From a virus: a DNA stretch of 52,010 nt. Positions 46,403 to 52,010 of this stretch are shown piece by piece. Under the pieces are notes generated by a model. That model was not told the DNA's origin and did no database searches. It saw nothing but the letters and a program-made list of their open reading frames with translations. Location: positions 1-52,010 of the IMG/VR virus record IMGVR_UViG_3300021088_000016; one strand, 5' to 3'. Every line of letters starts with the position of its first letter. Position 1 is the first letter of the stretch. A program made the position numbers and the translations under genes.

Positions 46403-47359
46403 TTATAACCATATTTGAGAGGATAAAACATCCCCGCCACCTGCAGGGGTATACGTTATTACAATAATTCCTTGAGCTCCAGAACCAAACGTAGTTGAAG
46501 ATGATCCGCCTGACCCGGCGCCACCACCTCCGTACAATCCGCCATTGCCTGGTTGATTGCCTGCTCCACTACCACTGCCACCTCCACCACCTCCAGCGCC
46601 AGCAGTTCCACCTGCCGTCGCAGTCCAATCTGCACCAGCACCGCCAGTCCCGCCAGTGCCTGTGGATGTTATTCCTGCGCCGCCACCTCCGCCGCCTAAA
46701 GTACCGTTAGTCCCTGACGCAGCGGTAGTTCCACCGCCGGCTCCTGATCCGGCCCCCGCAGCATTATTGCCGCCAGCACCACCTGTAGTTACAACCCCCC
46801 CAGTCCCTGCGCCACCATTTGTGCCGCTACCGCCACCTCCTGAGCCTCCACCTCCTGATCCGCCATCAGTCACGGCATTAGCGCCTCCCCCAATTCCGCC
46901 ATTTCCTTGGGGTCCTGCAGCTCCACCTCCGCCGTTACCTCCTGCAGGCGCGTCAGCTGTGTATGTCCCTCCTGCACCTCCCGTATGTAGAGTAGAACCG
47001 TTAACGCCTGCCCCCCCCGTTCCTCCAGTACCTGCGGTAGGAGAACCTCCGCCACCGTGTGCTGAAACAGAAGCGCCGCCTACTGTAGTTCCATTAAACC
47101 AAGTATCTCCGCCTGCTGTTTCTTTAGTTGTAGCTCCAACACCTACGGTATAGCTAACCGGAAAAGTAACTGTTAAAGCCGTTGTTTTGGCATAGCCGCC
47201 GCCGCCACCTCCGCCGCCTTGCCCCGGAGTATCTGCGGAAGGACTTCCCGAGCCTCCTCCGCCAATGACTTCAACAGAGTCTAGAAGACCGCCGTTAGTA
47301 TTGCCAGGATCAGGCCAGGTATGTGCCCCTGTAGTTGTTAAAAAGACAACAGTAGCCAT
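46403..47359 (-). CDS. Glycine-rich adhesin
   Basis: 318 aa. A short beta N-terminus (MATVVFLTTTGAHTWPDPGN, then SVEVIGGGGSG) is followed by ~230 residues with many GGxGG, GGAG and GGGGSG runs, and a closing GAQGIIVITYTPAGGG. Such glycine-rich modules form polyglycine-II helix bundles in phage adhesins (T4/S16 gp38-type). The flanking strands match the common cap of these domains. It probably recognises the host surface, with variable loops between the Gly runs. Confidence 0.75.
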   Translation of the reverse strand: MATVVFLTTTGAHTWPDPGNTNGGLLDSVEVIGGGGSGSPSADTPGQGGGGGGGGYAKTTALTVTFPVSYTVGVGATTKETAGGDTWFNGTTVGGASVSAHGGGGSPTAGTGGTGGAGVNGSTLHTGGAGGTYTADAPAGGNGGGGAAGPQGNGGIGGGANAVTDGGSGGGGSGGGGSGTNGGAGTGGVVTTGGAGGNNAAGAGSGAGGGTTAASGTNGTLGGGGGGAGITSTGTGGTGGAGADWTATAGGTAGAGGGGGGSGSGAGNQPGNGGLYGGGGAGSGGSSSTTFGSGAQGIIVITYTPAGGGDVLSSQIWL

Positions 47360-47360
47360 A

Positions 47361-48602
47361 TTAAGAAGAACCTAAATGTACATTGCCGTTAGCTTGAGTA
47401 AGTAAAGCTCCGGTATTTAAGCAAGTATTCCCCGCTGGCATCGCATTACTGCTGAAAAGATTAGTTGGGGGGAAAACATTATTAATTGTTCCACTTTGTA
47501 CTCCTTGACTTGGCGAACCACTGCCAAAATCACTACCGAGCCAGAAAGCTCCGCCGCTGAAGTTACCACCTACTGTATACAACGTATTATCGAAATAGTT
47601 ATTTTGAACCAACATATTCCCGGATAAATTCTTTGGAACTATAATTTGTTGCTGGTTAACAAATGGACCCCCCGTATTGCTTGGAGTCACTCCTGTACCA
47701 ATCATTACATTGTTAGATACAGAACCATTCTGCAGTAACCCTGCGTTTCCGGCAGCAGACCACAAAGATAATCCTTGGGTACGCGGACCTGTGGTATTGC
47801 TAGTTACTTGGACAAATTGAAAAAATACATTGAAATCCATATTCATGCTTGTAGTAGAACCAGAAGTTCCATTATACGTTTGAATCCAATCTCCATGAAG
47901 ACTGGAATCAAAACCCATACCTGAATTACCCATTACATTGTATTTTACGACCCAGACATCTCCGGAAGCATTATTGGTAGTACTTATAACTGCACATTCG
48001 CCAGGAGCTTGTAATACATAATTATAAGTTATTGTTGTAGTCCCCCGGGCATTCATAGAAAGAGTGCCGTTTTGCGCACCTGCGCCATTAGCGTAGGTCA
48101 CAGAGCCCCCATCGACAATACATTTTGTAATAGTAACCGTCGTGCCTCCGCCAGGAGGACACCAAATAGGTGTTTGAAGATTCGCCCCTACGGCAAAGTT
48201 ACAGTTACTGATGGTAAGGTTAGTCCCACTGGAAAACTCAACCATCCAACCGTTATTTAACGAAAAATCATACCCGTCCAATACTACATTGCTGCCCGTT
48301 ACAGTAACTATGTGAGTAGAATTATTCCCGGATGCGCCAGAGGTAGTGCTTAAAATCGTATTAGGGTCTTTTAAACTTGCATTTGTAGGATAAAGACTAC
48401 GATCTATTCCTACCGCATAGTCTACCCCCGCTACTCTCCAAGGAGGTCTAGCCGCAATAGTTTGCCCGTTTAATTGATTAGACGGATTATTAACCAGAAG
48501 AAGTGTCGGAAATGGGTATGCAGGTCCTGCAGGAGCATTAGCAAATCCATCAAAGTTCAGAAATGGATTTACGCTTATCTGTTTCGGGCCTTGCGTAAAC
48601 AT
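47361..48602 (-). CDS. Beta-helix tailspike (possible polysaccharide depolymerase)
   Basis: 413 aa. Repeated short strands with the spacing of a right-handed parallel beta-helix: VVLDGYDFSLNNGWMVEFSSGTNLTISNCNF, TTVTITKCIVDGG, TTTITYNYVLQAPG, VWVVKYNVMGNSG. Pectate-lyase-like folds of this kind bind or cut surface polysaccharides. No catalytic residues can be named from sequence. Lies between the Gly-rich adhesin and small proteins of unknown role. Confidence 0.75.
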   Translation of the reverse strand: MFTQGPKQISVNPFLNFDGFANAPAGPAYPFPTLLLVNNPSNQLNGQTIAARPPWRVAGVDYAVGIDRSLYPTNASLKDPNTILSTTSGASGNNSTHIVTVTGSNVVLDGYDFSLNNGWMVEFSSGTNLTISNCNFAVGANLQTPIWCPPGGGTTVTITKCIVDGGSVTYANGAGAQNGTLSMNARGTTTITYNYVLQAPGECAVISTTNNASGDVWVVKYNVMGNSGMGFDSSLHGDWIQTYNGTSGSTTSMNMDFNVFFQFVQVTSNTTGPRTQGLSLWSAAGNAGLLQNGSVSNNVMIGTGVTPSNTGGPFVNQQQIIVPKNLSGNMLVQNNYFDNTLYTVGGNFSGGAFWLGSDFGSGSPSQGVQSGTINNVFPPTNLFSSNAMPAGNTCLNTGALLTQANGNVHLGSS

Positions 48603-48908
48603 TTATTGATAAAGAATAGTTACGTCTGCTGTAGTTGCTGTTGCTGCTGTATAGCTTAACCCATTGATAAACCCAACATCAAGTTCATAAGTTTGTGGGA
48701 CTGAACTAGCTGCTGGGGCTATAATTGTTATGGGGTTAGTGGTATTAGGCACAACGTTATCTGCGAGAGTAATAGTCCCTGGTGTAGCCCCTGTCGTGCC
48801 AAAACAGACACCGCGAAGAACTCCGGGGCCTGTTTTAATCTGAGTGCTGGCTACTGAACCAGCCTGGTGCGAGTATTTGAATATAGGCCGTGTAAAACCG
48901 TCAGCCAT
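48603..48908 (-). CDS. Small beta-rich virion protein, 101 aa
   Basis: MADGFTRPIFKYSHQAGSVASTQIKTGPGVLRGVCFGTTGATPG..., then ELDVGFINGLSYTAATATTADVTILYQ. The alternating pattern and low charge resemble decoration or fibre proteins. TAATG links it to the membrane gene upstream. No family recognised. Confidence 0.62.
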   Translation of the reverse strand: MADGFTRPIFKYSHQAGSVASTQIKTGPGVLRGVCFGTTGATPGTITLADNVVPNTTNPITIIAPAASSVPQTYELDVGFINGLSYTAATATTADVTILYQ

Positions 48909-49183
48909 TAAGGATTAACTCCATTTGATTGTTTAGGGATGTGCCTCCCATCCAAGGACGCATTACGCACGCGAATCTCCCAAATGTCTTTAGACAAAGA
49001 ATTGAAACGTTCGTCATCGTGTTTCTCGTGATAATCAAGTTTATCTAAGACTTGATCCTTAATTTCGTAGCAGAGTTTACGAACTCCTGCAAACTGGGTG
49101 GATAACCACCAAACTAAACTCCCTAGAAAGACAATAAACCCGGCAGTGAAGCTAACTAAAGTTAGCACCGTATTAACATCCAT
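48908..49183 (-). CDS. Single-pass membrane protein with coiled tail, 91 aa
   Basis: MDVNTVLTLVSFTAGFIVFLGSLVWWLSTQFAG gives a membrane helix at 6-28, then a charged helix (EIKDQVLDKLDYHEKHDDERFNSLSKDIWEIRVRN). Related in layout to the protein at 50657 but reversed in order. Possibly a second membrane system of lysis or entry. Confidence 0.65.
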   Translation of the reverse strand: MDVNTVLTLVSFTAGFIVFLGSLVWWLSTQFAGVRKLCYEIKDQVLDKLDYHEKHDDERFNSLSKDIWEIRVRNASLDGRHIPKQSNGVNP

Positions 49184-49419
49184 TAATAAAAGTCTTCTCC
49201 CGATGGATTGTTGCCCATGGCTTGCCCAATACGTTCAGGAGACATCGGGTGTCCAGCTTGACCGGGGTTAATTAATGGAGACGAACCCTGACCCATAGGG
49301 GTTACTGGAAGCTGTTGATCATGTCCTAATTGTTCTCCGCCGATGCCCTTGAAGACATCAGACTTAGAACCATGAAGTTCAGAGAAAGACTTGAACTTCT
49401 TACTAGGTCTTTTAGCCAT
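49183..49419 (-). CDS. Small basic/disordered protein, 78 aa
   Basis: MAKRPSKKFKSFSELHGSKSDVFKGIGGEQLGHDQ... with Gly/Pro/Gln-rich remainder. TAATG overlaps both neighbours. Low structure, possible virion or packaging accessory; unknown. Confidence 0.55.
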   Translation of the reverse strand: MAKRPSKKFKSFSELHGSKSDVFKGIGGEQLGHDQQLPVTPMGQGSSPLINPGQAGHPMSPERIGQAMGNNPSGEDFY

Positions 49420-49643
49420 TAGAACCTACGTCTCATCTCACCCGCGGCGTACGAATGGGATTTATTCATCCCTCCGCCCTTACGGGTCTCTGTAGTCCCT
49501 TCCATAGAGATTTCATTGCTCATAGCCTCACTAAGTGAGTGGGTCTGATACCCTTGGAAGTTCCTCCGCTCCGTATCCGTGTCTGTAGCGGAAAGTTTAA
49601 AAGACGAGATGTTGGAGCTTTGCTCACCAGTGATTTCACGCAT
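49419..49643 (-). CDS. Small Ser/Glu-rich protein, 74 aa
   Basis: MREITGEQSSNISSFKLSATDTDTERRNFQGYQTHSLSEAMSNE... polar throughout, ends SYAAGEMRRRF. TAATG overlaps both sides. Unknown function. Confidence 0.55.
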   Translation of the reverse strand: MREITGEQSSNISSFKLSATDTDTERRNFQGYQTHSLSEAMSNEISMEGTTETRKGGGMNKSHSYAAGEMRRRF

Positions 49644-49792
49644 TAAAACCCACCGCCGCCGGGATTGTGTCCAGGCATAGAACCACGCGTGTGATTAGCT
49701 GTGACGTGTTTATCTCCGCCCTTAGCCTGCATATGTCCATAGGACTCTCCAGACTTAGGATGGATATGATTGTAGTCTTGTGCCGAAGCCAT
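49643..49792 (-). CDS. Small His/Gly-rich protein, 49 aa
   Basis: ATG 49792 to TAA 49643, TAATG with the gene below. MASAQDYNHIHPKSGESYGHMQAKGG..., with six His in the sequence and a GGGGF end, might bind metal. It fills a gap between tightly packed genes. Confidence 0.5.
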   Translation of the reverse strand: MASAQDYNHIHPKSGESYGHMQAKGGDKHVTANHTRGSMPGHNPGGGGF

Positions 49793-49793
49793 A

Positions 49794-49901
49794 TTATTTC
49801 TTTCCCTTCTTGAGTTTCTTCTCGGTCTTGCCGCCGGGGTCCCTTACGGGAGCCCCAGCTTTAGAACCGCCTTTAGGAGTTTTGGATTTTCCCTTAGGCA
49901 T
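49794..49901 (-). CDS. 35-aa lysine-rich peptide
   Basis: ATG 49901 to TAA 49794 encodes MPKGKSKTPKGGSKAGAPVRDPGGKTEKKLKKGKK, almost half basic. A small, positively charged peptide of this sort could neutralise DNA in the head or bind RNA. The frame starts directly after the next gene's stop region. Confidence 0.45.
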   Translation of the reverse strand: MPKGKSKTPKGGSKAGAPVRDPGGKTEKKLKKGKK

Positions 49902-50231
49902 TTAAGCAACAGTTGTAGCTGTGGCCGGTACTGGAGTAGCCGTCACCGAAGCGGTGGCAGCAGCAGTAGCTGCAGCAGGCGTAATCACAGGCGTAGTAGG
50001 CGTAATCACCGGGGGAACTGCCGTTCCGGAGACAATAGCGGCTGCCAAAGCGGCCTTCTTGGTAGAAATATCAGAGACCAAAGCAGTAATCTTAGCTGAA
50101 GTCGCTGGGTCCGTGGTTGGCGTAGGCAGCGCTGCTACCTGTACCTGCAAGCCATTGAGCGCCACAACTGCGGAGTCAACGACGGTGTCTTCTGCGGCAA
50201 CCGCAGTTACGAGATCGTCAATAGTAGCCAT
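49902..50231 (-). CDS. Ala/Thr/Pro-rich protein, 109 aa
   Basis: MATIDDLVTAVAAEDTVVDSAVVALNGLQVQVAAL..., then a Pro/Thr/Ala-rich tail. This layout (short helical hairpin with SAV and a VxVAAL segment) is common in small phage virion proteins near adhesins. TAATG with the gene above it. Confidence 0.62.
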   Translation of the reverse strand: MATIDDLVTAVAAEDTVVDSAVVALNGLQVQVAALPTPTTDPATSAKITALVSDISTKKAALAAAIVSGTAVPPVITPTTPVITPAAATAAATASVTATPVPATATTVA

Positions 50232-50464
50232 TATTTTGTATTCCTTTTATCGATGAATTTAGGGTGAAATGCGTCTGCGACTACAGCGATAGGCACATGT
50301 GCCGAGAGCTGCTCTGTGTGTCCAGGCTTAATATCCTTAGCCTTGACTCTGTCGGTAGACGTCTCCCCATTCTTTGGGTTAGTGATGTGAATTACGGCGT
50401 AATCATTATCGTCATGCGGGAGTTCCTGCAAGACGATTACGTCTTTTCCTTTGTATTGAGGCAT
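50231..50464 (-). CDS. Small KOW/SH3-like protein, 77 aa
   Basis: AGGAGAGG stands just upstream of ATG 50464, preferred over the longer frame from 50530. MPQYKGKDVIVLQELPHDDNDYAVIHITNPKNGETSTDRVKAKDIKPG... looks like a small beta barrel (KGxDVxVLxE ... VKAKDIKPG). Unknown role. Confidence 0.62.
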   Translation of the reverse strand: MPQYKGKDVIVLQELPHDDNDYAVIHITNPKNGETSTDRVKAKDIKPGHTEQLSAHVPIAVVADAFHPKFIDKRNTK

Positions 50465-50475
50465 ATCCTCTCCTC

Positions 50476-50646
50476 TTAGTGGATGATGGGACCAAAGACT
50501 CTCCAACCTAAGAGAGCGAATAGTATCCATTGTAATACGTTATTGAAGCCTAAGAGCATGGGGTTATCCCTCCATGCCGTATAGCCCCCTATGATTCCGA
50601 TCCCACAAAGGATCATCAAGAACCAAAATAGTAAACCTACGTCCAT
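50476..50646 (-). CDS. Two-helix membrane protein, 56 aa
   Basis: AAAGGAG five bases before ATG 50646; TAA at 50476. MDVGLLFWFLMILCGIGIIGGYTAWRDNPML and VLQWILFALLGWRVFGPIIH are two hydrophobic helices joined by a short loop. Small two-span proteins in late phage operons are often holins or membrane modulators. Confidence 0.6.
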   Translation of the reverse strand: MDVGLLFWFLMILCGIGIIGGYTAWRDNPMLLGFNNVLQWILFALLGWRVFGPIIH

Positions 50647-50656
50647 GCCATCTCCT

Positions 50657-51061
50657 TTATTTAATAATTGCTACAGCTAGAACAGCAATTGAGACTACAA
50701 TTGCGATACCACCTGTTAGTATTCCCCAGATATCCGACCTACCTGCTGATCTTTCTTTGAGTTCACCTATAGATCTTTCGACTAAATTCATCCTTACAGT
50801 CACGTCATCCATCTTTTCGCTTAGAGCTTGATGTTGAAGATTGTATTCGTTTCTGGTCAAGAAAGAAGCTGTCTGATCACTTAAGGTCTTACGGAATTCA
50901 TTTACTGATTCAAAGCGCTTTTCAGCGGCTACTTCAGCCTTAGTTACTGCTTTTTCAGCGGCTGCTAGTGCAGCCTGTACTGCCTTCTCTTGTGCATCGA
51001 AACGTTGTCCATTACGCTTTTCAGCTTCTTCTATCTTTACGTAGAGGACTTCGTCTTGCAC
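50657..51061 (-). CDS. Coiled-coil protein with C-terminal membrane helix, 134 aa
   Basis: Opens with GTG 51061. Residues ~8-105 form an Ala/Glu/Lys-rich coiled coil (KIEEAEKRNGQRFDAQEKAVQAALAAAEKAV..., ERSIGELKERS). Residues ~112-133 form a C-terminal membrane helix (ILTGGIAIVVSIAVLAVAI). Many phages of environmental bacteria carry this type of protein near structural or lysis genes, with unproven role. Its start lies within a zinc-ribbon microprotein gene. Confidence 0.72.
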   Translation of the reverse strand: MQDEVLYVKIEEAEKRNGQRFDAQEKAVQAALAAAEKAVTKAEVAAEKRFESVNEFRKTLSDQTASFLTRNEYNLQHQALSEKMDDVTVRMNLVERSIGELKERSAGRSDIWGILTGGIAIVVSIAVLAVAIIK

Positions 51062-51156
51062 TGGTATATTTTACATCTTGGGCAGGTTTCTTGGGAAGTT
51101 GGAGACCATGCCCCGCATCTGGGGCATTTCCAATAATTGCCTGAAAACTCTGTCAT
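51037..51156 (-). CDS. Zinc-ribbon microprotein, 39 aa
   Basis: ATG 51156 to TAA 51037: MTEFSGNYWKCPRCGAWSPTSQETCPRCKIYQCK.... CPRC (11-14) and CPRC (25-28) spaced by ten residues are a perfect two-CxxC zinc ribbon. It overlaps the start of the coiled-coil gene in another frame. No clear ribosome site except AAGGA touching the ATG. Confidence 0.5.
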   Translation of the reverse strand: MTEFSGNYWKCPRCGAWSPTSQETCPRCKIYQCKTKSST

Positions 51157-51194
51157 TCCTTAGATTATTCCGTTGACTTCCATACCATAGCATG

Positions 51195-51293
51195 TTATTG
51201 TTTAATTCTTCCACACTTAGTGCACTTGGAGGTATTATTCCATTTCTTACAATACGTACAATACCATGTATCTTTAAGCTTCGTCACGTTCAC
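51195..51293 (-). CDS. Zinc-ribbon microprotein, 32 aa
   Basis: GTG 51293 (or GTG 51287) to TAA 51195. The core TWYCTYCKKWNNTSKCTKCG has two CxxC pairs eight residues apart. It starts within the end of the 51-aa gene. WYCxxC...K-W is close to the microprotein at 51781, suggesting relatives. Support is from the motif, not from a ribosome site. Confidence 0.45.
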   Translation of the reverse strand: MNVTKLKDTWYCTYCKKWNNTSKCTKCGRIKQ

Positions 51294-51429
51294 GTTTAGT
51301 TATTTTATCATCTCTTGATTCATATTGTTTTTCATAGTCTTCTCTTTCTTGGGAAGAGAGGTTATCCCACTTATTCCAGTGGTATTGGTTAAATCTTTGA
51401 GATAAGGGAAATCCTTGTTTTCTAGACAT
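51274..51429 (-). CDS. First late-unit gene, 51-aa charged protein
   Basis: ATG 51429 to TAA 51274: MSRKQGFPLSQRFNQYHWNKWDNLSSQEREDYEKQYESRDD.... It is helical and charged, ending in KITKRERDEA. A different open frame on this strand would start upstream of the promoter and is rejected. The predicted transcription start (near 51431) is only about two bases before ATG, so the mRNA may be nearly leaderless. Confidence 0.6.
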   Translation of the reverse strand: MSRKQGFPLSQRFNQYHWNKWDNLSSQEREDYEKQYESRDDKITKRERDEA

Positions 51430-51437
51430 TGCCGCCG

Positions 51438-51466
51438 AGTATAACACAAATAAAAGGACTTGTCAA
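51438..51466 (-). promoter_or_regulatory. Consensus sigma70 promoter of the leftward late unit
   Basis: Read leftward: perfect TTGACA (51466-51461), 17-bp spacer, TATACT (51443-51438). It is the only strong leftward promoter seen ahead of the ~31-kb block of structural and lysis genes. It lies head to head with the start of the rightward gene at 51472. Confidence 0.88.
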
Positions 51467-51471
51467 GTAAA

Positions 51472-51723
51472 ATGTTAAATACTGCCAATTTTTCTTGGAA
51501 AGACAATAAATTGTACTTAGGGCCTAAAGATACTAAGTATTCTTTACAACCTTGTCTAGTTGAAGGTACTTTAGTTAGTTTCTATAAAGTTAAATACCCT
51601 GATGGAGAATTGTCTGAAGGTTACTATAATCTGTCCTGGGCTAAGGAACATTGCATTGCCGAGGCTACTAAGTCTATTAACAACGGAGTTTTACCCCCTG
51701 GCGTGGCTCAGGGATGCGTTTAA
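51472..51723 (+). CDS. Small rightward protein, 83 aa
   Basis: ATG 51472 lies just upstream of the late promoter's -35 and opens MLNTANFSWKDNKLYLGPKDTKYSLQPCLVEGTLVSFYKVKYPDGELSEGYYNLSWAKEH..., a beta-rich then helical protein. The frame from TTG 51460 would start within the promoter. No good Shine-Dalgarno; AAGGA is 13 bases away. Unknown function; probably a host-interaction gene. Confidence 0.65.
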   Translation: MLNTANFSWKDNKLYLGPKDTKYSLQPCLVEGTLVSFYKVKYPDGELSEGYYNLSWAKEHCIAEATKSINNGVLPPGVAQGCV

Positions 51724-51780
51724 TTAACTTCTGGCTACTAGGGTAGCCAAACGCCTATTTTTGATAAACTGGAGGTACCT

Positions 51781-51864
51781 GTGTGGTATTGCTTAAAATG
51801 TTATAAATGGGGATTTAAGAAACCTGTAGTTCCGAATACGTTTTATTGCAAGGAGTGCCAATAA
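51781..51864 (+). CDS. Zinc-ribbon microprotein, 27 aa
   Basis: GGAGG (51771-51775) five bases before GTG 51781 is a very good ribosome site. MWYCLKCYKWGFKKPVVPN... continues to FYCKECQ, giving CxxC and CxxC spaced by 15 residues, a minimal zinc ribbon. It is the third and best-supported member of a microprotein set at this end. Its WYCxxC-x-K-W start matches the one at 51195. Confidence 0.65.
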   Translation: MWYCLKCYKWGFKKPVVPNTFYCKECQ

Positions 51865-51896
51865 ATTTTCTGTCCGATATTTTTGAGGTGTAATTC

Positions 51897-52010
51897 ATTT
51901 CGGCCGATAAGGGGGTGCCATCCCCCTCTAGGGAGGGGCAACGATGTTTGATTGGTCAGGAAAAGCATGCTTCAATCAACAATCAAACACCAATCAACAA
52001 CCAAACAAAC
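51897..52010. repeat. Right copy of the 114-bp terminal repeat
   Basis: Exact duplicate of 1-114. The joined molecule continues from 52010 into 115. Contains a second copy of the GGAGGGG-ATG start described at 48, which is cut by the window end. Confidence 0.9.

Noticed and set aside
46402-46440. Extension of the CxxC protein to begin at 46440
   Set aside because: Known proteins of this type begin close to the MVLTKRS-like start, which here follows the previous stop by one base.
46557-47153. 198-aa Pro/Ala-rich frame on the plus strand
   Set aside because: It is the antisense of the glycine-rich adhesin; Gly codons read backwards give Pro/Ala. No upstream ribosome site.
20458-51466. Lysogeny module
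   Set aside because: No integrase, excisionase, repressor or attachment-site pattern was found on either strand.
51300-51506. 68-aa leftward frame
   Set aside because: It begins upstream of the -35 box of the late promoter, so it could not be translated from that transcript; the 51-aa frame from 51429 fits better.

Overview
The window is an essentially complete genome of a tailed double-stranded DNA phage with a short-tailed (podovirus, T7-like) virion plan. A 114-base sequence at positions 1-114 recurs exactly at 51897-52010. The record is therefore either a circular or concatemeric assembly closed by overlap (unique length 51,896 bp) or a genome with short direct terminal repeats. Podovirus hallmarks are a large terminase, a portal, a scaffold, a T7-like capsid, two tail tubular proteins, three internal virion proteins, and T7-type replication proteins (gp4-like helicase, family A DNA polymerase, endonuclease I, ssDNA-binding-like protein). 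I see no phage RNA polymerase, integrase or repressor. The visible promoters are host sigma70 type, so the phage looks lytic and host-polymerase dependent. The host is not identifiable from the sequence; nothing contradicts a Gram-negative bacterium.

Layout. (1) 1-2700: control region with palindromes and A/C-rich repeats, two leftward genes of unknown function ending in a clear terminator, a small leftward gene framed by an inverted repeat, and an AT-rich stretch with repeated CGTGAT motifs. (2) 2.7-7.6 kb, rightward: early unknowns, a multi-hairpin leader, tRNA-Leu(UAA), and a 521-aa protein followed by a gamma-glutamylcyclotransferase-like protein. (3) 7.6-15 kb, rightward from a consensus sigma70 promoter: a stand-alone primase-type zinc ribbon, TOPRIM-helicase, uracil-DNA glycosylase, many very small overlapping genes, a secreted M15-type peptidase, family A DNA polymerase and an OB-fold-like protein. 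(4) 15.44-16.49 kb: about 1 kb with no convincing gene but dense perfect hairpins, a three-way junction and tRNA-like T-loops. This is the most exciting part of the window, a candidate giant ornate RNA of the GOLLD/ROOL kind. (5) 16.5-20.3 kb: PD-(D/E)XK nuclease, T7 endonuclease I-like resolvase and small genes, ending in a strong terminator. (6) 51.4 down to 20.5 kb, leftward: one ~31-kb late unit starting at a consensus promoter (51438-51466). It runs through microproteins, adhesin/tailspike genes, a WPNP-repeat protein, terminase, portal, scaffold, capsid, tail fibres, the lysis cassette, tail tubes, internal virion proteins and an HExxH polyvalent protein. Genes here are linked by at least twelve one-base TAATG stop-start overlaps.

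How it works together. The rightward half takes over and replicates DNA: helicase, polymerase, resolvase and uracil repair. The leftward half builds, packages and releases the virion. A set of three 12-bp repeats spaced exactly 32 bp, next to the terminase gene, is a candidate packaging recognition site. The start codons given here are often internal to the longest open frame and were chosen from Shine-Dalgarno spacing or stop-start overlaps. About twenty-five genes under 60 codons were added by reading the gaps.
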